The translations under genes and the position numbers were made by a program. Below, in pieces: positions 51,439 through 60,440 of a stretch of DNA of 64,000 nt. Source of the DNA: Alloacidobacterium sp035547425 (GTDB lineage: Bacteria; Acidobacteriota; Terriglobia; Terriglobales; Acidobacteriaceae); assembly GCA_035547425.1 (NCBI GenBank), contig DASZUU010000038.1:1-64000 (forward strand), given 5' to 3'. The notes under the pieces were generated by a model. It had not been told where the DNA came from and did not search any database. It was given only the letters and a program-made list of their open reading frames with translations. How positions within the stretch are numbered: position 1 is the stretch's first letter; every line of letters starts with the position of its first letter.

Positions 51439-52425
51439 TCAGCGTTCTCCCGCGGCGCGTTGCGCTCGACGGTATGCCTGCACATTCTTTTGATGTTCTT
51501 CCAGTGTGGTTGCAAAGCGGGAGTGACCCGAAGGATCCGCGCTGGCTGCAACGAAATAAAGATACTGTGTCTGCGCGGGGGACATGGCAGCCTCTAGTGA
51601 AGCAACTCCCGGATTACAAATCGGTCCCGGTGGCAGTCCTGAATGTTTATACGTGTTGTATGGCGAATCAGCTCCCAAATCGGACTGGTAAATTGTGCCG
51701 CGGTATCTGCCTTCCAATAAATCGGCATAAATTACGGAAGGGTCCGTCATCAGCGGCATGTTTTTGGCCAGCCGATTGGAAAATACGCTGGCTACCATGG
51801 GGCGCTCGCTGCCGATCGGTGTTTCTCGTTCCACCAGCGATCCCAAAGTCACAACATTGTGGTAATTCTGTGTCAGCCCGATATTGGCTGCTTCCTGCCG
51901 AAAACGCTTCACCATCGCCGCCACTATCTGATCGGCAGTTGCTTTCCGCTGGAAGTGATAGGTATCGGGAAACAGGTAGCCCTCCAGGCTTTTCGCGCCC
52001 GGATCGATATCCGCAATCAAAACCACATTCCTCTTTGCCGCATCCAGAAAAGCCTCTTTACTGCCCAGTTGCGCAGCTTCTATCCTCTGCGCAATGTCGA
52101 ACATGTTCGCGCCTTCGGGAATCGTCACGGCGCGTGTGTAGACATCGCCCCGTTCCAGCCGCTCATAAACTTCCGCCATCCGCACCGGATGATCAAAGCG
52201 GTACTCGCCAGCCTTCAGCGTTCCGCCCTTTACCAGGCGCATTGCCTCAAAAATAAAGCGGTCCCGAATTAAGCCATGAGACTTCAGCAGCGCCGCGATC
52301 TGTGTGGACCGCGTCCTGCCTGGAATCTCGACAAACGTCTCGCCATGAGGCCCGGCCGGAAAGTAAATCACAAATCCGGCATAGAACAGTAAGGCAATTA
52401 CTGCAAGAAGTAATAAGCGTCGCAA
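51439..52425 (-). CDS. mltG: Endolytic murein transglycosylase MltG
   Basis: MltG cuts nascent peptidoglycan strands and helps end glycan synthesis. The product (about 328 residues) has a membrane anchor (LLLLAVIALLFYAGFVIYFP), a LysM-like pair of motifs, SLEGYLFPDTYHF near residue 160, the catalytic Glu in SLVERETPIGSERPMVASVFSNRL near 215, and PYNTYKHSGLPPGPICNPG near 270. No ATG lies before the anchor; likely starts are TTG at 52425 or TTG at 52515. The divergent ruvX gene limits longer starts. Confidence 0.9.
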   Translation of the reverse strand: MRRLLLLAVIALLFYAGFVIYFPAGPHGETFVEIPGRTRSTQIAALLKSHGLIRDRFIFEAMRLVKGGTLKAGEYRFDHPVRMAEVYERLERGDVYTRAVTIPEGANMFDIAQRIEAAQLGSKEAFLDAAKRNVVLIADIDPGAKSLEGYLFPDTYHFQRKATADQIVAAMVKRFRQEAANIGLTQNYHNVVTLGSLVERETPIGSERPMVASVFSNRLAKNMPLMTDPSVIYADLLEGRYRGTIYQSDLGADSPYNTYKHSGLPPGPICNPGVASLEAAMSPAQTQYLYFVAASADPSGHSRFATTLEEHQKNVQAYRRAQRAAGER

Positions 52426-52554
52426 TGCAAACTTGACCCGTAAATACTTTTGATTCCCAATCTTGATTGTATGATGCGGTTCTTTTTGCCGGAATTTCGC
52501 CCGACCCGACGGCAAATTTTTGTTAGTCCCTCCGGCGCCCGGTAAGATTTGACC

Positions 52555-52980
52555 ATGGAAGCAGTACCGCGCCTGATGGGGCTGGATGTGGGCAACCGCC
52601 GCATCGGTGTCGCCCTCTCCGACGGCCTTGGTTTGACGGCGCAGCCGCTGATGACGCTTCTCCGCAAAAAGCTTCGGGAGGATATCCGCTCCCTGGCGCG
52701 GCTGGCGCGCCGCTATGAGTGCCGGGAGATCGTCGTCGGCAATCCCCTGCATCTCTCCGGCGAACAGAGCCGTCAGGCAGAAAAAACCAGCATTTTTGCG
52801 CAACAACTGGCAGAGGAGACAAAGCTCCCGGTGCATTTGTGGGATGAGAGGCTAACGACCGCCGAGGCTCACCGGATTCTCTACCAGTCCGGCCGCCCCC
52901 GCTCCGAACATCGAGAAGTGGTCGATCAGGTCGCGGCAACGCTCATTCTTCAGGATTTTCTTGACGCGAGGAATCGATAA
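52555..52980 (+). CDS. ruvX: Holliday junction resolvase-like YqgF (RuvX)
   Basis: The 141-residue product has the RNase H-like fold: LMGLDVGNRRIGVALSDGLGLTAQPLMTL near residue 7 (catalytic Asp), VVGNPLHLSGEQSRQAEK near 60, and LWDERLTTAEAHRIL near 95 with the second acidic residue, then VDQVAATLILQDFLD. YqgF acts on RNA processing or Holliday junctions and is usually essential. It is divergent from mltG; in many bacteria the two genes are neighbours. Confidence 0.95.
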   Translation: MEAVPRLMGLDVGNRRIGVALSDGLGLTAQPLMTLLRKKLREDIRSLARLARRYECREIVVGNPLHLSGEQSRQAEKTSIFAQQLAEETKLPVHLWDERLTTAEAHRILYQSGRPRSEHREVVDQVAATLILQDFLDARNR

Positions 52981-53039
52981 TCGACTGCCTGGGCGAGAGC
53001 TCATCAGACTGCAAGGGACCGGTATTCTGATCGCTGACG

Positions 53040-53045
53040 TATAAT
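53040..53045 (+). promoter_or_regulatory. Perfect -10 hexamer upstream of greA
   Basis: TATAAT at 53040 lies about 74 bases before the greA start. No good -35 hexamer is seen 17 bases upstream (GACCGG), so promoter identity is tentative. Confidence 0.35.
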
Positions 53046-53118
53046 TATGTCTTGGCGGTCATCTAGGTCCAGCCGTGCTTGAGCGGCTCATGCCCATGAG
53101 CCGCAACGGATATTTTTC

Positions 53119-53592
53119 ATGCCCGAACACATCAAAAAGAAGTTGCAGGAAGAGATCAAGCAGCTTGAGCACGAATTGGCTCACGAACTTCCGCAGGAAA
53201 TTAAAAAGGCCGCCGCGCTCGGCGACCTCAGCGAAAACGCCGAGTACCACATGGCCAAGCAGCGGCAGGAGTTCGTCAATGCGCGTCTCGGACAGCTGAA
53301 GAAGCGCATGGCCGAGCTGGCGCTCGTGAACCTGGCGAACATTCCGCGCGATCGTGTAGCCTTCGGCTCGACGGTGGTCGTCTACGACACCTCCAAGGAT
53401 GAGGAAATCGAATACAAGCTGGTCACCAGCGAAGAATCGGACGTTAACAAGGGACTGATCTCGACCACTTCGCCCATTGGACGCGGTCTGGTCGGCAAGC
53501 AAGTGGGTGATATCGCTACGGTTGTAACACCCAATGGCAAGCGCGAGCTGGAAATCCTGAAGCTCTCAACCATTCACGACGAAGCGGAATAA
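53119..53592 (+). CDS. greA: Transcription elongation factor GreA
   Basis: GreA rescues backtracked RNA polymerase by inducing transcript cleavage. The 157-residue product has the coiled-coil N-terminal domain with the catalytic acidic tip (KAAALGDLSENAEYHMAKQRQEFVNARLGQL, DLSENAEY near residue 37) and the FKBP-like C-terminal domain (VAFGSTVVVYD, ISTTSPIGRGLVGKQVGDIATVVTPNG). It is 2 bases upstream of the phosphatidyltransferase gene, so they form an operon. Confidence 0.97.
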   Translation: MPEHIKKKLQEEIKQLEHELAHELPQEIKKAAALGDLSENAEYHMAKQRQEFVNARLGQLKKRMAELALVNLANIPRDRVAFGSTVVVYDTSKDEEIEYKLVTSEESDVNKGLISTTSPIGRGLVGKQVGDIATVVTPNGKRELEILKLSTIHDEAE

Positions 53593-53594
53593 AG

Positions 53595-54308
53595 ATGGGT
53601 TCCAATAAAACGTGGACAAGCGCTTTTGGACGCGCTTGCGGAGTGCTTCTGCAGGCCATTGTGAACGGCCTGGCACTGACGCGCATCTCGCCCAATGTCC
53701 TGACGTTTATTGGACTCATCATTAACACCATTGCCGCCATCCTTTTCGGCTATGCCAACGAGCACAATTACGTCCGCATGTTCGCTTATGCCGGGCTGGT
53801 CATCATCGGCGCCGGTATCTTCGACATGGTGGATGGGCGTGTTGCCCGCCAGACCCAGCAGGTCACCATCTTCGGCGCATTCTTCGATTCCGTCATCGAC
53901 CGCTATTCCGACGTTGTTCTCTTCTTCGGACTGCTGGTCTTTTACGCCCGCGGCAATCGCTTCTTCTACGTGGTGCTGGCGGCGTTTGTCATGGTCACTT
54001 CGCTGATGGTCAGCTACACCCGCGCCCGCGCGGAAGCGCTGATCGGCCAATGCAAGGTCGGCTTTATGGAACGCCCGGAGCGCGTCGTGCTCATCATACT
54101 GGGAGCGCTCTTCAACCGCTGGGGAGCCATGGCCCCTGTGCTCTGGATTCTGGCCGTACTTTCGACCATTACCGTCATCCACCGCATCAGCTATACCTAC
54201 CAGATGACGAAACACCTGGCGCCCGTTCCGGACACCAAACCGCTGGCGTACCGCAGCCAGAACTCCAAGACTGAGCTGCAATCCACCCCGACTACGCCCC
54301 GCGGCTGA
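53595..54308 (+). CDS. CDP-alcohol phosphatidyltransferase family protein
   Basis: The 237-residue membrane protein has the CDP-OH-P motif DGRVARQTQQVTIFGAFFD...D: DMVDGRVARQ near residue 76, with aspartates in FFDSVIDRYSD. Several membrane helices follow (VVLFFGLLVFY, VVLAAFVMVTSLM and APVLWILAVLSTITVI). It joins a CDP-alcohol with an alcohol in phospholipid synthesis, such as PgsA-, PssA- or inositol-type; substrate unknown. The C-terminal tail carries polar residues. Confidence 0.93.
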   Translation: MGSNKTWTSAFGRACGVLLQAIVNGLALTRISPNVLTFIGLIINTIAAILFGYANEHNYVRMFAYAGLVIIGAGIFDMVDGRVARQTQQVTIFGAFFDSVIDRYSDVVLFFGLLVFYARGNRFFYVVLAAFVMVTSLMVSYTRARAEALIGQCKVGFMERPERVVLIILGALFNRWGAMAPVLWILAVLSTITVIHRISYTYQMTKHLAPVPDTKPLAYRSQNSKTELQSTPTTPRG

Positions 54309-54325
54309 GAGTTGTGAACTAACCG

Positions 54326-54775
54326 TTAAAACCTCAACTCTTTCGCTCGCGTCAGAAGTTCGTCGATACTACCAGGTGGATCTCCAGCCTCCAGCATTCC
54401 TCGGAAAACGGTGTAAGGGTCCGTTTTTGATCCAGCCTTTCGTAAGGTCCTTTCATCGTTGACCCAAGCGTAGATAATGACTTTTTCTTTGGTGGAAAAT
54501 CGGTAAAACAGGCGATAGCGCTCATGAAACTTGGCACGGAACCAGTGCCGGTTGTCTTTCCCTAGAGTGTTTCCCTGTCGGAACTCCGGCGCGTTTGGAT
54601 CACGGGGGATGGTTTCTCTGATGTAGCGATTGATGGTTGCAAGCAGCTTGGTGGCAGGCTCTTCCTTGTAAGTGCTGGGATTCTTTTTCGCCAAGGCCTC
54701 CACTTGTTCGATCAAGCGAAGAAGTTGCTCATGAAACAGCGGATGAACATATAGCCTCCAGCCATTTACTACCAT
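54326..54775 (-). CDS. yhaV: YhaV-family toxin ribonuclease
   Basis: The 149-residue product (MVVNGWRLYVHPLFHEQLLRLIEQVEAL) matches YhaV, a RelE-like ribosome-dependent mRNase: RFKFxxRYRLFYRFSTKEKVIIYAWVNDE type motif (HERYRLFYRFSTKEKVIIYAWVND near residue 80) and TLGKDNRHWFRAKFHERYRLFYRF. Its start directly follows the antitoxin stop with no gap. The last 35 residues carry the substrate-contact segment. It forms a module with the PrlF-like antitoxin. Confidence 0.88.
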   Translation of the reverse strand: MVVNGWRLYVHPLFHEQLLRLIEQVEALAKKNPSTYKEEPATKLLATINRYIRETIPRDPNAPEFRQGNTLGKDNRHWFRAKFHERYRLFYRFSTKEKVIIYAWVNDERTLRKAGSKTDPYTVFRGMLEAGDPPGSIDELLTRAKELRF

Positions 54776-55159
54776 CTATAGGATCACCTCGATCCCGAGA
54801 TCTTCGTCTGGAGAAACTTCCACGTCGCTGACCAGCGCGTCCATGCGAGCAGCCAGATTCTTATCTAACGGCGCGATACGATGAGGTGCCGTTGCGATGT
54901 CCCGCGAAAGGAACGCGAGAAACGCTTCCATCGCCGGATCGCTTTTGTCTCGTGAAGAAGTGTCTGCCGTAACCAGCAGTCGGCCCGGTGCGAGCACATA
55001 GGCTGTCACCTCGCCATTGAATTCAGGATGGCTTTTGAAAAGTGCTCCTTCAAATCGGAAGCCGGAGGAATTGCCCGTCTTTGTTTGCTTGCCGCGATAT
55101 TCTGTACCAGCATTCACTGTGACTGGCATGGACTTCGACTTGGCTTTCGGTGTGCCCAT
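54776..55159 (-). CDS. prlF: PrlF-family antitoxin
   Basis: This 127-residue product sits immediately upstream of YhaV and fits PrlF by place and size, although its N-terminus (KSKSMPVTVNAGTEYRGKQTKTGNSSGFRFEGALFKSHPEFNG) is less typical than the AbrB-type swapped hairpin of E. coli PrlF. The C-terminal half (DKSDPAMEAFLAFLSRDIATAPHRIAPLDKNLAARMDALV) should bind toxin. A palindrome lies 19 bases upstream of the start, fitting autoregulation by the antitoxin or the complex. Confidence 0.75.
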   Translation of the reverse strand: MGTPKAKSKSMPVTVNAGTEYRGKQTKTGNSSGFRFEGALFKSHPEFNGEVTAYVLAPGRLLVTADTSSRDKSDPAMEAFLAFLSRDIATAPHRIAPLDKNLAARMDALVSDVEVSPDEDLGIEVIL

Positions 55160-55177
55160 TTTCCCTCCCGATTCTAT

Positions 55178-55197
55178 GTTAGCACAAATGTGCTTAC
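55178..55197 (-). promoter_or_regulatory. Palindromic operator upstream of prlF-yhaV
   Basis: GTTAGCACA and TGTGCTTAC form two arms of 9 with one mismatch, around AA (core AGCACA-AA-TGTGCT perfect). The site sits 19 bases upstream of the prlF ATG, next to the ribosome site GGGAGGG. Placement is classic for a toxin-antitoxin operator. Confidence 0.65.
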
Positions 55198-55488
55198 ATA
55201 TGGCGATCGGCTCCTTTTCCAGCCCCGAGATCGATAGGCGTCAGGGAAATTTACCCTTCAACCCGACCCTGTGATAGCATCGTCAATCTCTGAAGACACC
55301 CGGTTTTTCCGGGCGGCTGCTGGCCTATGGCTCATGAGGACGGCAGATTCGGCGCAACACTGACGCCGCAAGCGACGCCTGAACGACATCCCTGCCTGCG
55401 CTCTCGCGCTTCTCCCATATAACAAGCTGTTTTGTGTCATCACCGGTTCTTAGCCAACAGTTTTTTAGCCCACCAAAGGGAGTTCGCC

Positions 55489-57624
55489 ATGAAAACTTAC
55501 CAGGGAAGTGAGATTCGCAACGTAGCTGTAGTGGGGCATGCACACAGTGGGAAGACAACGCTCGTCTCCGCTCTGCTGCATGCCGCAAAAATGACGCCGA
55601 AGATGGGCCGCGTAGAAGACGGCTCGGCCACGACCGCTTATGACGAAGAAGACGTAGCCCGCCGCACCACGATGCTGAATGCTGTCGCCTTTGCCGAATG
55701 GAATGGCGTGAAGGTGAATTTTATCGATACGCCCGGCTTCCATATGTTTGTCCACGAGGCGCGCGCCGCCATGCTGCCGGTGGAAGCCGCACTGGTGGCG
55801 GTCAACGCCGCGAACGGCCCGGAGGCGATGACCGATCGCGTATGGAAATACGCCGATGAGTTCAACCTGCCCCGCGTCGTGGTCATCAACCAGATGGACC
55901 ATCCTCGCGCCGATTGGGAAAAGACGCTCGAAGCCATGCGCGATCGCTATGGCCGCCACCTCATCCCTGTCCAACTGCCCGTTGTGGACGACAAAGGATT
56001 TCAAGGTGTCATTGACCTGGTGACGATGGAGGCTTTCTTCTACACGCCAAACGGAGACGGGCGAGGAAAAATCGGAGATATTCCGGCAAATATGGCGGAT
56101 GCGGCAAGAGCCGCGCACGAAACGCTGGTCGAGCTGGTTGCCGAAGGCAAAGACGAGCTGATGGAGGAGTTCTTTGCCGAGGGAACGATCCCGGAGCAGC
56201 ACCTCATCACAGCTCTGCATGAAGCGATTCGCGAAGACCGAATCTTTCCGGTGCTCTTTGCCAGCGGCGCCGCCAATGTAGCGACTGACCATCTGCTCGA
56301 CTTCCTGAAAGTGTATGCGCCTGCGCCCATCGAGCGCGAAGCCGTAGCCGCCCGTGCTGTGCTGCAGGCGGTGGCCGCGCATGGCAATGGAGAAGCCGGC
56401 GAGACGCAGCCGGAGATTGTAATGCGGCCCGTCAACGACAGCGAACCGCTGGCGCTCTACGTTTTTAAGACGATGACCGATCCCTTTGCCGGGCGCATTT
56501 CCTTTTTCAAAGTCTTTTCCGGAACCCTTAGAAACGACGCGGGAGTCTGCAATTATTCCCGCAAGGGAACCGAGAAATTTGCCCATCTCTCAGTAATGCA
56601 GGGACATACGGCCATCCCGGTCAGCGATCTACATGCAGGAGATATCGGCGCCGTAGCCAAGCTGCGCGATACTTTTACAGGCGATACGCTGGGCGAAAAG
56701 GGACACGATATCTTCTTTGAGCCGGTTGCCATGCCGGAGGCGGCGATGACCTACGCAATCGAGCCGAAGACGCGCGCCGATGAGGACAAGCTGGCCCCGG
56801 CGGTCCATAAGCTCATGGAAGAGGACCTACTGGTGCGCTTCTACCGCGATCCGCAGACGGCGGAGTTCCTGATTGCCGGAGCCGGCCAGCCGCACATCGA
56901 ATCGCTGGTTTCCAAGCTGCGCAAGCGCTATCACACCGAGGTCACGCTGAAAGCGCCGAAGGTACCCTACCGCGAAACGATTCGCGGGCGAGCCGAAGCG
57001 CAGGGTCGCCATAAAAAGCAGACCGGAGGCCACGGCCAGTACGGCGATTGCAAGATCAGGATCGAGCCCTTGGCGCGGGGTGCCGGGTTTGAATTCGTCA
57101 ACGATATTTTTGGAGGAGCGATTCCGAGGCAGTTCGTACCTGCGGTCGAGAAGGGCATTCAGGAGTCGGCTGCGCGCGGATTCTTAGCCGGTTACCCGGT
57201 GGTCGATTTTAAAGTGGCCGTCTTTGACGGCAGCTACCACGAAGTCGATTCGAATGAGCTTTCCTTCAAGCTGGCCGGGCGCCTTGCCTTCCGCAAGTGC
57301 ATGGAGCAGGCCAGGCCCGTGCTGCTGGAGCCGATCATGCGCGTTGAAATTGAGGCGCCGGAGGAATTTGCAGGAACGCTGATGGGTGACCTGAACCAGC
57401 GTCGGGGCCGCGTGCAGGGCATGGATAGCGCACATGCCAATACCGTGATTCGCGCTGAAGTGCCGATGGCAGAGATGCTGGCCTACGGGCAAAATCTAAC
57501 CGCAATGACCCAGGGGCGCGGCAGCTTCCACATGGAAATGGATCACTACGACGTCGTTCCCCAGCAGCTTGCGGAAAAAATCGTGGCGAATGCGAAAAAG
57601 CCGGTTGAGGATGAGGAGGAATAG
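55489..57624 (+). CDS. Elongation factor G-like GTPase (EF-G paralogue)
   Basis: The 711-residue product has the EF-G layout: GTPase domain with P-loop GHAHSGKTTL near residue 17, switch I ARRTTMLNAVAFA near 59, G3 DTPGFHMF near 81, domain II (PFAGRISFFKVFSGTLRNDAG near 340), domains III/V, and domain IV with GGHGQYGDCKIRIEPLARG near 515. G4 reads NQMD in VVINQMDHPRADW, where NKxD is normal, so nucleotide specificity could differ. It is a second EF-G copy of the EF-G2/FusA2 type, with ribosome-linked but not established function; the main fusA is not in this window. Confidence 0.9.
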   Translation: MKTYQGSEIRNVAVVGHAHSGKTTLVSALLHAAKMTPKMGRVEDGSATTAYDEEDVARRTTMLNAVAFAEWNGVKVNFIDTPGFHMFVHEARAAMLPVEAALVAVNAANGPEAMTDRVWKYADEFNLPRVVVINQMDHPRADWEKTLEAMRDRYGRHLIPVQLPVVDDKGFQGVIDLVTMEAFFYTPNGDGRGKIGDIPANMADAARAAHETLVELVAEGKDELMEEFFAEGTIPEQHLITALHEAIREDRIFPVLFASGAANVATDHLLDFLKVYAPAPIEREAVAARAVLQAVAAHGNGEAGETQPEIVMRPVNDSEPLALYVFKTMTDPFAGRISFFKVFSGTLRNDAGVCNYSRKGTEKFAHLSVMQGHTAIPVSDLHAGDIGAVAKLRDTFTGDTLGEKGHDIFFEPVAMPEAAMTYAIEPKTRADEDKLAPAVHKLMEEDLLVRFYRDPQTAEFLIAGAGQPHIESLVSKLRKRYHTEVTLKAPKVPYRETIRGRAEAQGRHKKQTGGHGQYGDCKIRIEPLARGAGFEFVNDIFGGAIPRQFVPAVEKGIQESAARGFLAGYPVVDFKVAVFDGSYHEVDSNELSFKLAGRLAFRKCMEQARPVLLEPIMRVEIEAPEEFAGTLMGDLNQRRGRVQGMDSAHANTVIRAEVPMAEMLAYGQNLTAMTQGRGSFHMEMDHYDVVPQQLAEKIVANAKKPVEDEEE

Positions 57625-57673
57625 AGCAAACTTAGGGAAAATATCTGCTCTTTTAGAGAAACATCAACAGCTC

Positions 57674-57708
57674 TGTCATCCTGAGCCGCAGGCGAAGAAC
57701 CTGCTTTT
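57674..57708. repeat. TGTCATCCTGAGCG interspersed repeat copy
   Basis: TGTCATCCTGAGCCGCAGGC then GAAGAACCTGCTTTT. It is the same element, with the same trailing CCTGCTTTT, as at 28902, and it lies after the EF-G-like gene, before a converging histidine kinase gene. Confidence 0.7.
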
Positions 57709-57760
57709 GATGTGCTCAGGATGGCAAGAACAGGAGCGGCAAATAGAGATTCAGAGAACT

Positions 57761-58600
57761 CTAGCCTGCTTCCTGCAGTGGATGGTTTTCCATTGCCATC
57801 TGCGGCCTCATGTTCAGAGGCAAAAAAATGCTGAACACGGTGCCATGACGTTTTGGATCGATCGAAGAATAATTCTGCAATTGCGCGCCATGCCGCTTCA
57901 GAATGGACATCGAAACCCATAAACCCAGGCCGGTACCGCTGTGTCCTTTGGTCGTAAGGAAGGGTTTGCCCAGCCGGTGGCGCGTATTGGCATCCATACC
58001 GCTGCCGTTATCTCCAATGATGACCCGCAGTCCCCGTGTGCCGTCAGCCCAGCGCGTGGCCGTCCTTATCCGGAGCCAAAGGCTTCCGCCCTTCGGGCTG
58101 GCGTGAATCGCATTGGCGATTAAATTGGAGAAAACCTGCCGCATCTCCCCGGGAAAGACCGTCACCATCTCGTTGGAACTGTACTGGCGGCGCAGAACAA
58201 GTTGCTTTTCATCGATTCTCTGCCGATACAACGTCAGAACTTCTTCAATCAGCTGATCGATGTGCATGGGAACAGGTGTGGTAGTATCCCGGTGAAAGTT
58301 CAGCGTCTGCTTGCTGATCTGGATTACGCGATCCAGTTCTTTCTCTGCAGCTTTAAGATATGTATGTACCTGATCTGAAACGGGTTCCTGTCCGATAAGG
58401 TACAGAAGGTTAGAAATAGACTCTAATGGGTTGTTGATTTCATGCGCAATGGATGCGGAAAGGCGGCCCATAGCGATCAACTTTTGATTTTTTCGCAGCA
58501 TCTCGAGCGACAGCTTCTCTGCCGGAGTTTCAGAATGAGAGGCGCTGCCGAAGCCGTGTTCGTCGCTCTTTTGAAGTCGAAACTGAATATGTTTAGGCAT
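57761..58600 (-). CDS. Soluble sensor histidine kinase
   Basis: The 279-residue product lacks membrane segments. After about 35 residues it has an H-box, AMGRLSASIAHEINNPLESISNLLYLIGQ (phospho-His near residue 53), an X-region helix pair, an N-box QVFSNLIANAIHASPKGGSL near 155, G1 VIIGDNGSGMDANTRHRLGKPFLTTKGHSGTGLGL near 195 with F- and G2-boxes. It autophosphorylates and should pass phosphate to a response regulator not seen nearby. A sensor domain is not obvious, so it may act with a partner sensor. Confidence 0.92.
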   Translation of the reverse strand: MPKHIQFRLQKSDEHGFGSASHSETPAEKLSLEMLRKNQKLIAMGRLSASIAHEINNPLESISNLLYLIGQEPVSDQVHTYLKAAEKELDRVIQISKQTLNFHRDTTTPVPMHIDQLIEEVLTLYRQRIDEKQLVLRRQYSSNEMVTVFPGEMRQVFSNLIANAIHASPKGGSLWLRIRTATRWADGTRGLRVIIGDNGSGMDANTRHRLGKPFLTTKGHSGTGLGLWVSMSILKRHGAQLQNYSSIDPKRHGTVFSIFLPLNMRPQMAMENHPLQEAG

Positions 58601-58800
58601 GATTCTCTATGTCACTCGATACGATGAGCGGCAGGAAGGCGGCTGTTGCTTTTTAACCATAGTCGATTGATGGAGCATCAAAAAAATCAACAGGTTGCAT
58701 GAAGGCGGAGAATTTGAGCAAGTATTTTGGCAACCTTCGTCTCATTCGCTAATCTAAAAAACTGAGCCAATTAGTTGAATTCAAGGAAGTTGAATTGCGC

Positions 58801-60279
58801 ATGAAGAAGAGCAGGCTGATTGTGTCCGCGCTGGCGGGCTGTCTGGGGACGGCCTGTGCCCTTGCGCAGAGCAATCCGAACAATTCTGCCTCCAATCCGT
58901 ATTACGGCAGCGTGCAGGCCATGCCTGCTACCCCCGGTGTCAAGCAGCTTTCGCTGGACGATGCCATCCGCATGGGAATTGAGAACAATCTGGCGCTTAC
59001 CCAGGCGCGGGAACAGCAGAAAACCGCCCAGGCGCAGGCTTCGCAGACCCTGAATGTATTGCTGCCCAATATCGACATAAGCGGCGGAACCGGGATACAT
59101 CAGTACAACCTGCAGGCGCAGGGCTTTCGTCCCGGCCTGCTGTCATCTTTTGGAGCATTGATTCCTCCATCCGAGGCGGCAAATTTTCCCTTTATCGTCA
59201 AAGTGGACCTGACGCAGGGGCAGGCGAATCTCTCGCAGACGCTTTTCAATTGGGCAGGATGGGACCTGTATCGCGCGATGAAAGTGGGCGCGAAGGCGGC
59301 TTACTACAATGCGCAGTCGGCGCGCGGCCTGGTGGTTCTGAATGTCGGCACTACCTACCTGCAGGCGATTGCCGACGCGGCCCAGCTGGATTATGCCAAT
59401 GCCCTGTTGAAGACGGACGAAACCCTGCTGTATCAGGCAGTTGAGCAGCATAAGGCGGGCACGGCGGCAAATCTCGATGAGCTACGGGCGCGGGTGCAAT
59501 ACCAGACACAGCAGCAGGCGGTGATTGACGCTGAAAATAAGCTGGAAAAAGACGAAATCACGTTAAAACGGCAGATTGGAATGGATCCGGGGCAAAAGAT
59601 TCAGCTTACGGACGCCGTTCCCTTTGCTGATCTCAGTGCTCTTTCCATAGAAGATGCCAAGCGCGAAGCTTACGCTAACCGGCAGGATTACCAGACACTG
59701 CTGCACCAGATTCGCATGGCCGAGCTGGAGCGCAAAGCCGCCCGCGCCCAGCGCTTTCCTACGTTGAGTTTTAGCGGCAATTACGGCGTGACAGGGATTT
59801 CCGGTGGTCCATACCACGGTACGTTTGTGGCTATGGGCACGCTGAATATTCCTATTTTTCAGGAAGCGAAGTTTCGCGGGGATGCCGACGTGGCCGAGTC
59901 GCAGCTCGAGACCTACCGTTCGCAGATGGCTGATCTGACAAACAAGATTGATCAGCAGCTGCGCGACAGCCTGCTCGATCTGCAGACAGCCGGCCAACTG
60001 GTGCAGGTGGCCAAGAGCAATGTTGATCTCTCCACCACGGCGCTCGACCAGACGACAGACCGGTTCAAGGCGGGGGTAGACGACAATCTGCCCGTCGTGC
60101 AGGCGCAATCCGCCCTGGCCCAGGCTCAGTCGCAGTATGTAAACAGCGTGCGCCAATTTAACCAGGCAAAACTGGGGTTGGCGCGGAATCTCGGCATCGT
60201 CGATACGCAGTACAAGACGTATCTGCAAGGTGGCAGACCCGCTGAGATTAAGAGCACGGCGCCTACCCAGCAGCCCTGA
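58801..60279 (+). CDS. TolC-family outer-membrane efflux protein
   Basis: The 492-residue product starts MKKSRLIVSALAGCLGTACALAQ (Sec signal), then the TolC fold with LSLDDAIRMGIENNLALTQAREQQKTAQAQASQTLNVLLPNI near residue 50, two long helical halves (ARAQRFPTLSFSGNYG near 320; QTTDRFKAGVDDNLPVVQAQSALAQAQSQYVNSVRQFNQAKLGLARNLG at the end). TolC proteins form the outer-membrane duct for RND or ABC pumps. No pump gene follows; the ADOP permease lies 10 kb away. Confidence 0.93.
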   Translation: MKKSRLIVSALAGCLGTACALAQSNPNNSASNPYYGSVQAMPATPGVKQLSLDDAIRMGIENNLALTQAREQQKTAQAQASQTLNVLLPNIDISGGTGIHQYNLQAQGFRPGLLSSFGALIPPSEAANFPFIVKVDLTQGQANLSQTLFNWAGWDLYRAMKVGAKAAYYNAQSARGLVVLNVGTTYLQAIADAAQLDYANALLKTDETLLYQAVEQHKAGTAANLDELRARVQYQTQQQAVIDAENKLEKDEITLKRQIGMDPGQKIQLTDAVPFADLSALSIEDAKREAYANRQDYQTLLHQIRMAELERKAARAQRFPTLSFSGNYGVTGISGGPYHGTFVAMGTLNIPIFQEAKFRGDADVAESQLETYRSQMADLTNKIDQQLRDSLLDLQTAGQLVQVAKSNVDLSTTALDQTTDRFKAGVDDNLPVVQAQSALAQAQSQYVNSVRQFNQAKLGLARNLGIVDTQYKTYLQGGRPAEIKSTAPTQQP

Positions 60280-60440
60280 AGAACGAAAAGTAATCATTTT
60301 TTAGTTACCTGCGGCGAATCTGATAGACTGGAGTGGCGTTAGAACTGAACGGGCAAGAGCAGTCCTCGCCCAGCAGCAAGATTCTGCCAGCAGTGGCTCC
60401 GATTTGTTCCAGCGCAATTCAAATTAGGAAACAGCATCAC

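Noticed and set aside
60280..60440. Leader of the cold-shock gene examined as an RNA thermometer
   Set aside because: No clear cold-box or conserved fold could be shown by eye; only the length of the leader is suggestive.
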